Positions 32,416 to 40,051 of a DNA stretch of 44,946 bases are shown piece after piece. The position numbers were made by a program, and so were the translations under genes. The notes under the pieces were generated by a model. The model searched no databases and was not told where the DNA came from. It saw only the letters and a list, made by a program, of their open reading frames with translations. The first letter of the stretch is position 1. The number at the start of each line of letters is the position of its first letter. Source of the DNA: Candidatus Agathobaculum pullicola (GTDB taxonomy: Bacteria > Bacillota > Clostridia > Oscillospirales > Butyricicoccaceae); the NCBI GenBank assembly GCA_019115085.1, contig DXEF01000047.1, positions 1-44,946 on the forward strand. The letters are read 5' to 3'.

Positions 32416-33668
32416 AAGTACTGGTTATCGGCGGCGGCGGGCGAGAGCACGCCATCGTTCATACACTGAAGAAAAGCTCCAAGGTCGACCATATCTGGTG
32501 TGCACCGGGCAACGGCGGCATCGCGCAGGAAGCAGAGTGCGTGGACATTCAGGCAACTGATATTGACGGCGTGGTGGCCTTTGCCAAGGAGCACAAGCCT
32601 GACCTTGTGATGGTCGCGCCGGACGATCCGCTGGCACTCGGTATGGTGGACGCGCTCGAGGAAGCGGGTATCCGTGCCTTTGGCCCGCGTAAGAATGCGG
32701 CTGTGATTGAGGGCTCCAAGTCCTTTGCCAAGGAACTGATGAAGAAATACGGTATTCCAACCGCAGGCTATGCCGTGTTTGAGGATTCGGCGGCAGCGAT
32801 TGCGTATATCAAGGAGCAGGGCGCGCCGATTGTCGTTAAGGCGGACGGTCTGGCGCTCGGCAAGGGTGTCACGGTCGCTATGACCGAGGATGAGGCTGTT
32901 GCAGCGGTTAAAGATGCAATCGACGGCGGCGCGTTTGGCGGCGCGGGTGCGCGCGTCGTCATTGAAGAGTTCCTGACCGGTCCGGAGGTTTCCGTGCTGG
33001 CGTTTGTGGACGGCAAGCATCTCAAGACCATGCCGTCGGCGCAAGATCATAAGCGTGCCTACGACCACGATGAGGGGCCGAATACAGGCGGCATGGGCGC
33101 GTTCTCGCCCTCGCGGTTCTACACCGAGGATGTGGCTGACACCTGTATAGAGACGATTTTTAAGCCCACGGTCGAAGCGATGGCGGCGGAAGGCCGCCCC
33201 TTCAAAGGCGTGCTGTACTTTGGTCTGATGCTGACCCCCAAGGGCCCCAAGGTGATTGAGTACAATGCGCGCTTTGGCGACCCGGAGACGCAGGCGGTAC
33301 TGTCCCGGCTGGAAACCGATCTGTTTGATATTTTCAACGCTGTTATCGACGAAAAACTGGATGAAATCGACATCCGGTGGTCGGATAACGCGGCTTGCTG
33401 CGTATGTATGGCATCGGGCGGCTATCCAAAGGCCTACGAGAAGGGCAAGGTCATCACCGGTTTGGATGATGTGACCGATTCGTTTGTGTTTCATGCAGGC
33501 ACAGCGGTTAAGGACGGTGTATTTGTCACCAGCGGCGGCCGTGTGCTTGGCGTGACCGCGACAGCCCCGACACTGGATGAGGCAATCGTCAAAGCATATG
33601 CGGACGTCAAGAAGATTCATTTTGAAAAAGCGCATTACCGTACGGATATTGGAGTGAAAAAGGGATGA
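32412..33668 (+). CDS. purD: Phosphoribosylamine-glycine ligase (GAR synthetase)
   Basis: PurD joins glycine to 5-phosphoribosylamine, the unstable PurF product, with ATP. The 418-residue ATP-grasp protein has KVLVIGGGGREHAIVHTL (about residues 2-19), PDLVMVAPDDPLALGMVD, FGPRKNAAVIEGSKSFAKELM, PIVVKADGLALGKGVTVAMT, EEFLTGPEVSVLAFVDGK, DHDEGPNTGGMGAFSPS and YNARFGDPETQAVL. The ATG at 32412 overlaps the upstream membrane-protein stop (ATGA); an in-frame region further upstream belongs to that gene's other frame and is ignored. The stop overlaps the YbjN-like gene start by four bases. Confidence 0.97.
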   Translation: MKVLVIGGGGREHAIVHTLKKSSKVDHIWCAPGNGGIAQEAECVDIQATDIDGVVAFAKEHKPDLVMVAPDDPLALGMVDALEEAGIRAFGPRKNAAVIEGSKSFAKELMKKYGIPTAGYAVFEDSAAAIAYIKEQGAPIVVKADGLALGKGVTVAMTEDEAVAAVKDAIDGGAFGGAGARVVIEEFLTGPEVSVLAFVDGKHLKTMPSAQDHKRAYDHDEGPNTGGMGAFSPSRFYTEDVADTCIETIFKPTVEAMAAEGRPFKGVLYFGLMLTPKGPKVIEYNARFGDPETQAVLSRLETDLFDIFNAVIDEKLDEIDIRWSDNAACCVCMASGGYPKAYEKGKVITGLDDVTDSFVFHAGTAVKDGVFVTSGGRVLGVTATAPTLDEAIVKAYADVKKIHFEKAHYRTDIGVKKG

Positions 33669-34189
33669 AGATAGAACAACAGGAACAGATTCTTGCCTGC
33701 ATGGCTGACGTTTTGAACCAGAACGGCTTTCGTGCCGAGGTGATGCGTCAGGAGGGCGCGCCCACGCTGCTGCGCTGTGAGGCGATGCGGCAGGGAAAGG
33801 TTGCCAAGGACGTTGTGATTGAGACGTGCTTTATCCCGCTTCAGCTTCCAAGCGAGGATAGCGGGTTGCTGCAATTTTTCGTCACGCTGTTTCAGGGTGC
33901 GCCGGATACCAATGCAAACCAGCTGCGCCGCGCGTGTGCATATTGCAACGACTTTTGTGCCTTGGGTGCGTTGGGCTTGTATGAGCAAGCGGGGCAGATT
34001 TACCTTAAGCATAATACGCTGCTCGACGGTTCGCTGGAGCTGGAAAAGATCATTCCCTTTGTGGCGGACAACATTTCTGTGTTGCTCGCAGCGGTCGGGC
34101 GGTTTATTGACGGATTGGCGCAGATCGCTTACGCGGGTATGACGCTCGACACGGTAATCGATCAGGAGCTGTTCCCGAAGATGGGCTAG
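33665..34189 (+). CDS. YbjN-domain protein of unknown function
   Basis: The 174-residue protein is predicted cytosolic and resembles the YbjN / type-III-secretion-chaperone-like fold: an N-terminal alpha/beta stretch (LACMADVLNQNGFRAEVMRQ), central strands (VVIETCFIPLQLP), QLRRACAYCNDFCALGALGLYEQAGQIYLKHNTLLDG, then a helical C-terminus (SVLLAAVGRFIDGLAQIAYAGMTLDTVIDQ). The ATGA overlap with purD puts it in the purine operon as its last gene. YbjN-like proteins act as chaperones or stress regulators in other bacteria, but no role in purine synthesis is known. A perfect 20-bp stem terminator follows 26 bases later. Confidence 0.68.
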   Translation: MKIEQQEQILACMADVLNQNGFRAEVMRQEGAPTLLRCEAMRQGKVAKDVVIETCFIPLQLPSEDSGLLQFFVTLFQGAPDTNANQLRRACAYCNDFCALGALGLYEQAGQIYLKHNTLLDGSLELEKIIPFVADNISVLLAAVGRFIDGLAQIAYAGMTLDTVIDQELFPKMG

Positions 34190-34214
34190 AGGATGGCAAG
34201 GTGCGCTTTGCAAT

Positions 34215-34258
34215 CACAACACAAAAAAGGCCGCGTTAGCGGCCTTTTTTGTGTTGTG
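34215..34258. terminator. 20-bp perfect stem terminator of the purine operon
   Basis: 34215-34234 pairs perfectly with 34239-34258 across a GTTA loop; the stem includes AAAAAAGGCCGC and its complement GCGGCCTTTTTT. A- and T-runs on both sides make it bidirectional, serving also the convergent glgB remnant. Confidence 0.9.
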
Positions 34259-34264
34259 AGTATT

Positions 34265-34871
34265 TTATTGAGCGATTTCATTTTTATCGACTTCAAGCAG
34301 AATAGCGCTGAACTTTGTAAGGGTAACGGTAAAAATATCGGGGTCTTGGCCCCATGAAGGATGGTTTTCTTTGAATTGTCCGCCGAAATGCGCCCAGTCA
34401 GTGTTCGGCAGGATTGCCGCGTTGGGCAGGGGAGCAGAAAAGTATACGGCTTATCCGAGAAGTTGCAGACTGCGACCAGATGCTCGCCTGCGCGGCGGGA
34501 ATGGATGAAATTGCAGCTTCCCCACTCGCTTTCCCCCACATCGGGTCGGTGATGACCGAGCAGCAGCCCGGACGCAGTTCCATAGCAAAGCCATAAGGGT
34601 CGCAGTGCTCAACCACCATGCCGCTGTGGGAGGTAATGCGGTACTTGTAGTACTGCCCGGCATGGGCGTTCGGCAGGGAGACCTCCCAGAAACCGCTGCG
34701 GCCATCCTGTGTCAGTTCGTTTTCTTTCCAGTCGTTAAACGCGCCTGTAAGCGTGATTTTGGCGGCATTTGGTGCAAAAACCCGAAAAATGGTCGATTGC
34801 TCTTTGATGTGGGCGCCGAACCAGCGCCATGCGTCGAATACGGTTCCGTCAAAAAAATCCTGCTTGTCCAT
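34265..34871 (-). pseudogene. glgB: 1,4-alpha-glucan branching enzyme remnant (N- and C-terminal parts)
   Basis: From the ATG at 34869-34871 (preceded by GGAGGGGAG) the frame reads the CBM48 domain of GlgB: FDGTVFDAWRWFGAHI, STIFRVFAPNAAKITLTGAFNDW, and CDPYGFAMELRPGCCSVITDP. The catalytic GH13 barrel, some 400 or more residues, is missing. The sequence goes directly to a GlgB C-terminal all-beta domain in other frames: HSRRAGEHLVAVCNFSDKPY (with a frameshift), then YFSAPLPNAAILPNTDWAHFGG, QFKENHPSWGQDPDIFTVTL, and EVDKNEIAQ to a stop at 34265-34267. No active enzyme can result. Loss of glgB suggests glycogen-branching capacity was lost or lies elsewhere. No other glycogen gene is in the window. 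Confidence 0.8.
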
Positions 34872-34971
34872 GAGACTCCCCTCCCGGCACTGTTTGCAGT
34901 ATAGTAACAGTATAGGGGATGGGTTGATAAAACACAACCGCCAAACCAAGGGGGATTTGTTTAATATTTTT

Positions 34972-35000
34972 TGAACCAAATTACCCGGAAACGGCTCTTA
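34972..35000 (+). promoter_or_regulatory. Candidate ECF promoter, distal copy
   Basis: TGAACC, 16 bases, GCTCTTA (34994-35000). The flanking GAACCAAA and GGCTCTTA are identical to those of the second copy at 35040, with 12 variable bases between; the start-to-start distance is 68 bases. The likely activator is the ECF sigma encoded just downstream. Confidence 0.5.
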
Positions 35001-35039
35001 ATACTGGAAGGCCTTTCAAACAGGCGGTGAGAAAATTTA

Positions 35040-35068
35040 TGAACCAAAATGCCGCCGATAGGCTCTTA
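35040..35068 (+). promoter_or_regulatory. Candidate ECF promoter, proximal copy
   Basis: TGAACC (35040-35045), 16 bases, GCTCTTA (35062-35068), 35 bases before the sigma gene start. It shares GAACCAAA and GGCTCTTA exactly with the distal copy. The -35 TGAAC type and 16-base spacing fit ECF promoters of Firmicutes. Confidence 0.55.
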
Positions 35069-35103
35069 TTGACAGGTGCACCAAAACACAAAGGAGCAAA
35101 GTT

Positions 35104-35661
35104 ATGACCGATGAACAACTTGTCAGACGGATGCAGCAGGGCGACATGCAGGCGTTCGATGAATTGTATGAGCGTTATAAAAACGATGCCTACCTGATTG
35201 CCTGCTTGATTACCGGAAACCGTGCTGACGGGGAGGATTTGACACAAGAGGCGTTTGTGACCTGTGTGCGGTCGATTGGGTCGCTTAAGGACGGTTCAAA
35301 ATTTCGCCCTTGGCTACTCAGAACGCTGTCGCGTGCGGCGTGGAAATACTGCCGCAAGGGCAAACGTGAAACACCGGTGTCGGAGTTTTTCGAGACCGGT
35401 GAGGGCGAAAGCGCGCTGTCTGCCGTGCTGCGAACCGATGAACAGCGGCGGCTGTATGAAGCAATGTACGCACTTGACGAAAAACGTCGCACCGTGCTGG
35501 TGCTGTATTATTTCGACAACCGGCCGGTCAAGGAGATTGCGCGCACACTCGGCGTGACTGAGGGTACGGTCAAATCCCGCCTGTTTTCCGCCCGCCGCCA
35601 TCTGCGGCAGGCGCTGACCGAAAAAGACGAAAAGCCGGAGGAGGCTGTGACACATGGATGA
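35104..35661 (+). CDS. ECF-type RNA polymerase sigma factor
   Basis: The 185-residue group IV sigma factor has region 2 (AFDELYERYKNDAYLIACLITGN, DGEDLTQEAFVTCVRSI with the DLTQEAF core-binding element, then SKFRPWLLRTLSRAAWKYCRK) and region 4 (DEKRRTVLVLYYFDNRPVKEIARTLGVTEGTVKSRLFSARRHLRQAL, a clear helix-turn-helix). It is preceded by AAAGGAGC and two near-identical ECF-type promoters, implying positive autoregulation. The membrane regulator encoded next overlaps by eight bases. It is distinct from the sigma factor at 15961, sharing only fold. Confidence 0.94.
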   Translation: MTDEQLVRRMQQGDMQAFDELYERYKNDAYLIACLITGNRADGEDLTQEAFVTCVRSIGSLKDGSKFRPWLLRTLSRAAWKYCRKGKRETPVSEFFETGEGESALSAVLRTDEQRRLYEAMYALDEKRRTVLVLYYFDNRPVKEIARTLGVTEGTVKSRLFSARRHLRQALTEKDEKPEEAVTHG

Positions 35662-36421
35662 GATGAAGATGGAACGCGAGATGCAGAATATGCTGAACCG
35701 GTGCGCAGAGGGGATGCAGGCCCCCGACACGCTCAAGACCCGTATTGATGTTGCGCTGAAAAGCGGAGCGGTGCCGCGCAAGGTGCGCTGCCCGTTTGTC
35801 AAACGCTTGGCAGCGGTTGCGCTGGTGGCGGCAGTAGCCGTCACGGGCGCAGTAGCGGGCAACGGTATTGTGGCCTATACATTTGGCAGTTCATGGTCGA
35901 ATGAGCGCATGAACTACGAGGAGACGCAGGCCGAATTGGTTGACGGCGCCAAGGTGCCGGAGTCGTTTTCAAACGGTTTTGTGTTTGAAAATGCTGTGCA
36001 TGTGTATGGCGGCGAAAAGGATGAGGACGGCAACGTGTTGTGTGAGTGGACGAATATCGACGCGGACTATCAGCGGGATGGCGTGACCATAAATCTGGGC
36101 GTCGGCGAAGCAAAAGACGACGGTACGACCGTGGACACCAGCCGCTTTGACGATACGCGCGCGATTGACGGCGTAACCGTGCAGTACAGTGCAGACGACT
36201 ACAAAGCAGTGCCCGCGGACTACGAGCCGACTGCCGAGGAGCAGGCAGCGATGGAAGCTGGGGATTTGCAGATTGGTTACGGCGCAAATGAAGTAACCGT
36301 GCAGCAGTACCAGTTCCTCTGCTGGGAGAAGGATGGCGTGTCTTACACGCTCAGCGGCTTTGACCTTGATATGACAGCCGATGAACTGTTCCAGATGGCA
36401 CAGGAGATTATCGCGTCGTAA
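35654..36421 (+). CDS. Membrane-anchored anti-sigma-like protein
   Basis: The 255-residue protein has an N-terminal cytoplasmic part (about 1-47, EMQNMLNRCAEGMQAPDTLKTRIDVALK), one membrane helix (about 50-72, RLAAVALVAAVAVTGAVAGNGIVAY) and an extracytoplasmic domain of about 180 residues. The latter resembles DUF4367-type sensor domains: acidic, beta-rich, containing YQFLCWEKDGVSYTLSG and DLDMTADELFQMAQEI. The N-terminal segment is the likely sigma-binding helix bundle but lacks a zinc motif. The ATG at 35654 lies inside the sigma gene's end, so production is coupled. The signal is unknown. A hairpin terminator follows. Confidence 0.82.
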   Translation: MDEMKMEREMQNMLNRCAEGMQAPDTLKTRIDVALKSGAVPRKVRCPFVKRLAAVALVAAVAVTGAVAGNGIVAYTFGSSWSNERMNYEETQAELVDGAKVPESFSNGFVFENAVHVYGGEKDEDGNVLCEWTNIDADYQRDGVTINLGVGEAKDDGTTVDTSRFDDTRAIDGVTVQYSADDYKAVPADYEPTAEEQAAMEAGDLQIGYGANEVTVQQYQFLCWEKDGVSYTLSGFDLDMTADELFQMAQEIIAS

Positions 36422-36465
36422 ACTGCGAAAAATGATAAATTTTGAGGGAAAAAACAACAAAACTT

Positions 36466-36493
36466 AGAAAAGCGTCCGCATGGACGCTTTTCT
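36466..36493 (+). terminator. Terminator of the second ECF operon
   Basis: AGAAAAGCGTCC (36466-36477) pairs perfectly with GGACGCTTTTCT (36482-36493) across a 4-base loop. T-richness on both sides suggests it also serves the convergent gene at 36500. Confidence 0.85.
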
Positions 36494-36499
36494 GCTTTC

Positions 36500-36724
36500 T
36501 CAGTATTGATCGAAGTAGCCCTCGCCGCCATTGGCCAGCGACTTGAGTGCTTGTTCCGCGCGCGTATCCGGATCGTCGGATACGCAGACGGCATCGGTCA
36601 GCGTTTCGCGTGATGTGTGAGGCAGTTCGAAGAACCGCTCCATCGCGCGCGTGTCGTGTCCCATGGCGCTGAGAAAGGAAAAGGGCACGTCGGCTGATAC
36701 ATACTTCCGTTTATCGTGTTTCAT
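36500..36724 (-). CDS. Small hypothetical protein
   Basis: The 74-residue product starts at the ATG at 36722-36724, with AAAGGAG eight bases upstream. The longer in-frame reading to 37399 runs antisense through rlmD and is rejected. The sequence KYVSADVPFSFLSAMGHD, RAMERFFELPHTSRETL, VCVSDDPDTRAEQALKSLANG, GYFDQY is hydrophilic, with no signal peptide or membrane helix. I do not recognise a family. It is divergent from rlmD, sharing a 160-base intergenic region, and probably has its own transcript ending at the hairpin at 36466. Confidence 0.6.
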   Translation of the reverse strand: MKHDKRKYVSADVPFSFLSAMGHDTRAMERFFELPHTSRETLTDAVCVSDDPDTRAEQALKSLANGGEGYFDQY

Positions 36725-36744
36725 GTGTGTTCGCTCCTTTCCGA

Positions 36745-36774
36745 TTGCAGTATGTGCTGCGGACGTGATATAAT
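36745..36774 (+). promoter_or_regulatory. Promoter of rlmD
   Basis: TTGCAG (36745-36750), 18 bases ending TGA, then TATAAT (36769-36774), an extended -10. AAAAGGAG and the rlmD start follow about 15-30 bases on. Confidence 0.55.
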
Positions 36775-36805
36775 ACGGATAATATGGGAAAAGGAGCGCC
36801 ACAAA

Positions 36806-38164
36806 ATGGAGCTTGTCAAAAATAAAATTTATCGCTGCCAAATTGTCGATTACACAGCGGATGGAACCGGAATCGGTAAAATTGACGGTCGGGCGGTGTT
36901 CGTGCCGCGTACGGCAGTAGGCGATCAGTGCGATGTGCGCATCGTGAAACTCACAAAAAACGTGGCGTATGCACGGCTGGAAAAGCTGGTTGTGCCGTCG
37001 GGCGCGCGGATCCGTCCGATATGTCCGGTCGCGGATAAGTGTGGCGGCTGCTGTTATCAACATATCACGTATGAGGAGGAACTGCGCGCCAAGGAAAAAA
37101 AGGTGCGCGATGCACTCACCCGTATTGGCGGACAGGATGGCGCTGTGCTTCAAGGTATCACGGGTGCCCCTACGACCGAGCACTACCGCAACAAGGCGCA
37201 ATATCCGGTCGGGCGGGATGCGGACGGCAATATTGTCACCGGATTCTACCGCCCGCGCAGCCATGATATTGTGCCGGTGGAGCGATGCCTGATTCAGTCG
37301 GAAACGGCTGACCATATCGCGGCCGTCGTGCGGCAATGGATGCAGGAATTTGATGTGCCGCCGTATGACTATGCCGCTAAGCGCGGCACTATACGGCATA
37401 TTTATGTCCGTGTGGGCGAAAAGAGCGGCGAAAGTCAGTTGACGCTGATTGCGGCAACGCGTAAGATGCCCGCGCTGGATGAACTGGTGCGCCGCTTGCG
37501 GGAGGCCGAGCCGTCATTGACCGGTGTTTTGCTCAACCATAATCAGCGCGGGGATAATGTCATTTTGGGTGACCGCACAGATGTGCTGTGGGGCGAACCG
37601 ATGCTCGAGGATCGGCTGTGCGGACATTCATTTTTGCTCTCACCAGAGGCGTTTTATCAGGTCAATCATGCGCAGGCTGAACGGTTATATGCTTGCGCAG
37701 TGGAATTTGCGGGATTGACAGGGCAAGAGACCGTTATCGACCTGTACTGCGGTGCCGGGACAATCACGCTGACACTTGCGGAGCGGGTAAAGCAGGTTAT
37801 TGGTGTGGAAATCGTGCCGGAGGCAGTGGAAAATGCGCGGCAAAATGCGGTTCGCAATGCAATGGATAATGTAGAATTTATATGTGCGGATGCGGGGCAG
37901 GCGGCACGGCAGCTGGCTGTACGAGGTGTGCGGCCGGATGTGCTGGTGGTCGATCCGCCGCGTAAGGGTCTGGATGAGCAGACGCGTGATGCAATCTTGA
38001 AAATAATGCCGCCGCGTGTGGTCTACGTGTCATGTGATCCGGCAACACTTGGACGTGATGTGCGTGAATTGACCGGTGCCGGCTATCGGCTGGTCTGTGC
38101 GCAGGCATTTGATTTGTTCCCGCGAACCGGGCACGTTGAGACGGTTGTTCTTTTGTCCCAATAA
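36806..38164 (+). CDS. rlmD: 23S rRNA (uracil-5-)-methyltransferase RlmD/RlmCD family
   Basis: It methylates C5 of specific uridines in 23S rRNA (U1939 for RlmD, U747 and U1939 for RlmCD) using S-adenosylmethionine. The 452-residue protein has an N-terminal TRAM/OB domain (about 1-55), the 4Fe-4S Cys set CPVADKCGGCCYQH (about 73-86), and a C-terminal Rossmann methyltransferase with VIDLYCGAGTITLTLA (SAM-binding), IGVEIVPEAVENAR, VLVVDPPRKGLDEQTRD, and VYVSCDPATLGRDVREL carrying the catalytic Cys (Cys in SCDPATL). The ATG at 36806 follows AAAAGGAG; in-frame starts upstream lie in the promoter. Whether RlmD or RlmCD specificity applies cannot be decided from sequence. Confidence 0.94.
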   Translation: MELVKNKIYRCQIVDYTADGTGIGKIDGRAVFVPRTAVGDQCDVRIVKLTKNVAYARLEKLVVPSGARIRPICPVADKCGGCCYQHITYEEELRAKEKKVRDALTRIGGQDGAVLQGITGAPTTEHYRNKAQYPVGRDADGNIVTGFYRPRSHDIVPVERCLIQSETADHIAAVVRQWMQEFDVPPYDYAAKRGTIRHIYVRVGEKSGESQLTLIAATRKMPALDELVRRLREAEPSLTGVLLNHNQRGDNVILGDRTDVLWGEPMLEDRLCGHSFLLSPEAFYQVNHAQAERLYACAVEFAGLTGQETVIDLYCGAGTITLTLAERVKQVIGVEIVPEAVENARQNAVRNAMDNVEFICADAGQAARQLAVRGVRPDVLVVDPPRKGLDEQTRDAILKIMPPRVVYVSCDPATLGRDVRELTGAGYRLVCAQAFDLFPRTGHVETVVLLSQ

Positions 38165-38283
38165 AACCGAATGACACCATAGAGATCGGGCCAGCCCTGG
38201 ATGAGTTAGACGCTATTGCTGCCGAGATCAAGGCTGCCTATGAGAAGTCAAGGCATGCGTCAATATTTTCAAATGGTCTGATA
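38165..38283 (+). other. Gene-free stretch with a possible coding relic after rlmD
   Basis: One frame after the rlmD stop reads without interruption NDTIEIGPALDELDAIAAEIKAAYE and beyond, with no start codon or ribosome binding site. It looks like an internal piece of a lost gene, but I do not recognise the family. Confidence 0.3.
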
Positions 38284-38330
38284 GCAAAAACACGGATGAC
38301 TTGCCGTTTGGCAACCATCCGTGTTTTTGC
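38284..38330 (+). terminator. Terminator downstream of rlmD
   Basis: GCAAAAACACGGATG (38284-38298) pairs perfectly with CATCCGTGTTTTTGC (38316-38330), with an additional TGCCG/GGCA stem in the loop. It ends in a T run. Confidence 0.75.
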
Positions 38331-40051
38331 ATTATCCAATCGCTCCTATACGGCTTTGAGCAGACATGTATTCGACTTGCGCTTCTCATTAATATAGGAT
38401 TGATAGGTGATTTTAACTTTGGCTTTTGCCATGCAATAATAAAATTTGGCAGAGGTCCCCCAATCGCGTGCCATTATCCTGTCCGATAGCAAGATTTGCG
38501 AAATTGACTGCATTATGTGAAGTGTCGGAAGAATATACTGGATACATTGGGGAGTTTGCCTTGCTGTGCTTTTTTCGGTAACAATGTTTTCTTCACTCCT
38601 TATTGGTGGTCACTTCAGATACTCTTAGTGTTTAAAGCGTAATTAATAGGAATTAAGGTAGTACTGTTTTTTGTGTGGTGTTGACTGAAGCAGAGTTGCA
38701 TATCCGCTGCTGCTTCGTAGGTATGAAAAAATATCATACTTGTTTTATTTCATAAATATACTATAACATAATAGTATATAAATGGTAAATTTGCTTATAT
38801 AAAATAGAAACCGCGCCAGAGGTAGCGGAAACGCATAGTCTGGATGAGGCGCGGCATGCCATGGGGAAGATGCCAAGGTCGAAACGCGCTATGTTTTTAT
38901 TTAAGAAAGAACTCGAAAACCAGCATGACAATCTGGTTTGATATGGAGGCTGTACACTCTGTCATAAGGCAGTTGCTGTGGTTTGCTGGGTGTTTTGCTT
39001 GCTGGATTTTTCGTCATTCTTAATATGAAAAGGAATAGGTCTTGCTGCTGTGTCTGATGACAGGAAGCGTTCGGTTTGCCTCTCCGGGTGTATTACCTTG
39101 CCGGGCGTTATTTGTGTAACGCCAAATGTACTACAAAAAATCTGCAAATAAAAAGTCAGACTAAATGATGAAATCCAATAACGATTATCTGCAAAAGAAG
39201 GTTGGCTATAAGCAAAGATAGTCATGCTACACCTGCGTTGGACAAGCACACTGGGAGCGCTTATTTCTTTTGATGAAATTTCCTGTACCATCCCCCCTGC
39301 ACAACCTGTTGTGGGGGATAAATTGCTTGTCACGTTGTTTGAGTTGCCGAAGGTGGCCTATAGAAATACCGTTGGGTATCGGAAATCCAATCGGTACTGT
39401 GCAGAAAAAGAAGCGACAAGTCTGTGGTATTCACCTTTGGGAGAGATTAACTGGGCATTAATCTCTCATTCCAATCGACAGCAAGATAACTGCCGGTGTT
39501 GCCGCATTTAGCTGTAATCGGCATAGGCGAGGTTATCAATAGTGTGCCGACGTAGGGATAGGTCTGATTGAGAAGCGTGATGGGATTGTTTTCTGCAACG
39601 ATGTAATAAAACCATACACCCAAGCGATACAGATGCAGTCGGGGTAAGCGTGTCATATCGTCTGCCGGAAAACTCTACAAAGACGGTAGCAATACTTTTA
39701 CTATAGGGTGCGCAGTCTGCGGGATGGGCTGCCGGGAACACACTGCCCAAACTATGGGAGTTGCTATCGACCATGCGTTGATGCGCAAAAACATTCGCGG
39801 GGCTTGACAAAGGTTGCTTCACAAGCGGCTGCGGCCGGAAGAAAAGGGAGAGTGAGTGGGCCCCGAAAGGGCAGCCAAATAATTCTAAGCGGGATCAAGT
39901 GAATTGCCGGAAGCGGCGTACAATAGCGGGAACCACCGGAGGTCTATGGTCTCTGGTAATCCGTATATATCCGATTTGTCAAATGGTGAGATGGCGGTGC
40001 ACTGAAAGAGTATTTTGCGCTCTGTCCAAGGAGCGAATAGGAGGAAAGAAA
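38331..40051. other. About 1.7 kb without a credible gene, AT-rich
   Basis: No frame here combines a start with a ribosome binding site and a recognisable protein. Base composition is clearly more AT-rich than the flanking housekeeping genes. Short decayed-looking coding pieces occur: on plus near 38812-38940 (LDEARHAMGKMPRSKRAMFLF to a stop) and near 39610-39700 (DTDAVGVSVSYRLPENSTKT to a stop). A perfect 7-bp inverted repeat GGCGTTA-N6-TAACGCC lies at 39104-39123. GGGCCCCGAAAGGGCAGCC near 39850-39880 can fold into a small GC-rich hairpin. This looks like a decaying junction next to an acquired surface gene. No intact transposase, integrase or attachment site was identified. Confidence 0.5.

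Noticed and set aside
31974-33635. 553-codon open frame on the minus strand across purD and the membrane protein gene
   Set aside because: It spans two real genes in antisense, has no start site support and no recognisable motif. Length alone arises here from codon bias.
36500-37399. Long version of the small minus-strand gene
   Set aside because: The additional N-terminal part lies antisense to rlmD; only the part from the ATG at 36724 has an AAAGGAG site.
38340-38480. Short minus-strand ORF starting MARDWGTSAKFYYC
   Set aside because: It encodes only 42 residues, has no good ribosome binding site and no recognisable family; left as part of the decayed region.
39224-39822. Overlapping 60-100-codon ORFs on both strands before the GH84 gene
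   Set aside because: None has a proper ribosome binding site or recognisable motif. Sequence composition and multiple overlapping frames suggest non-coding or decayed DNA.
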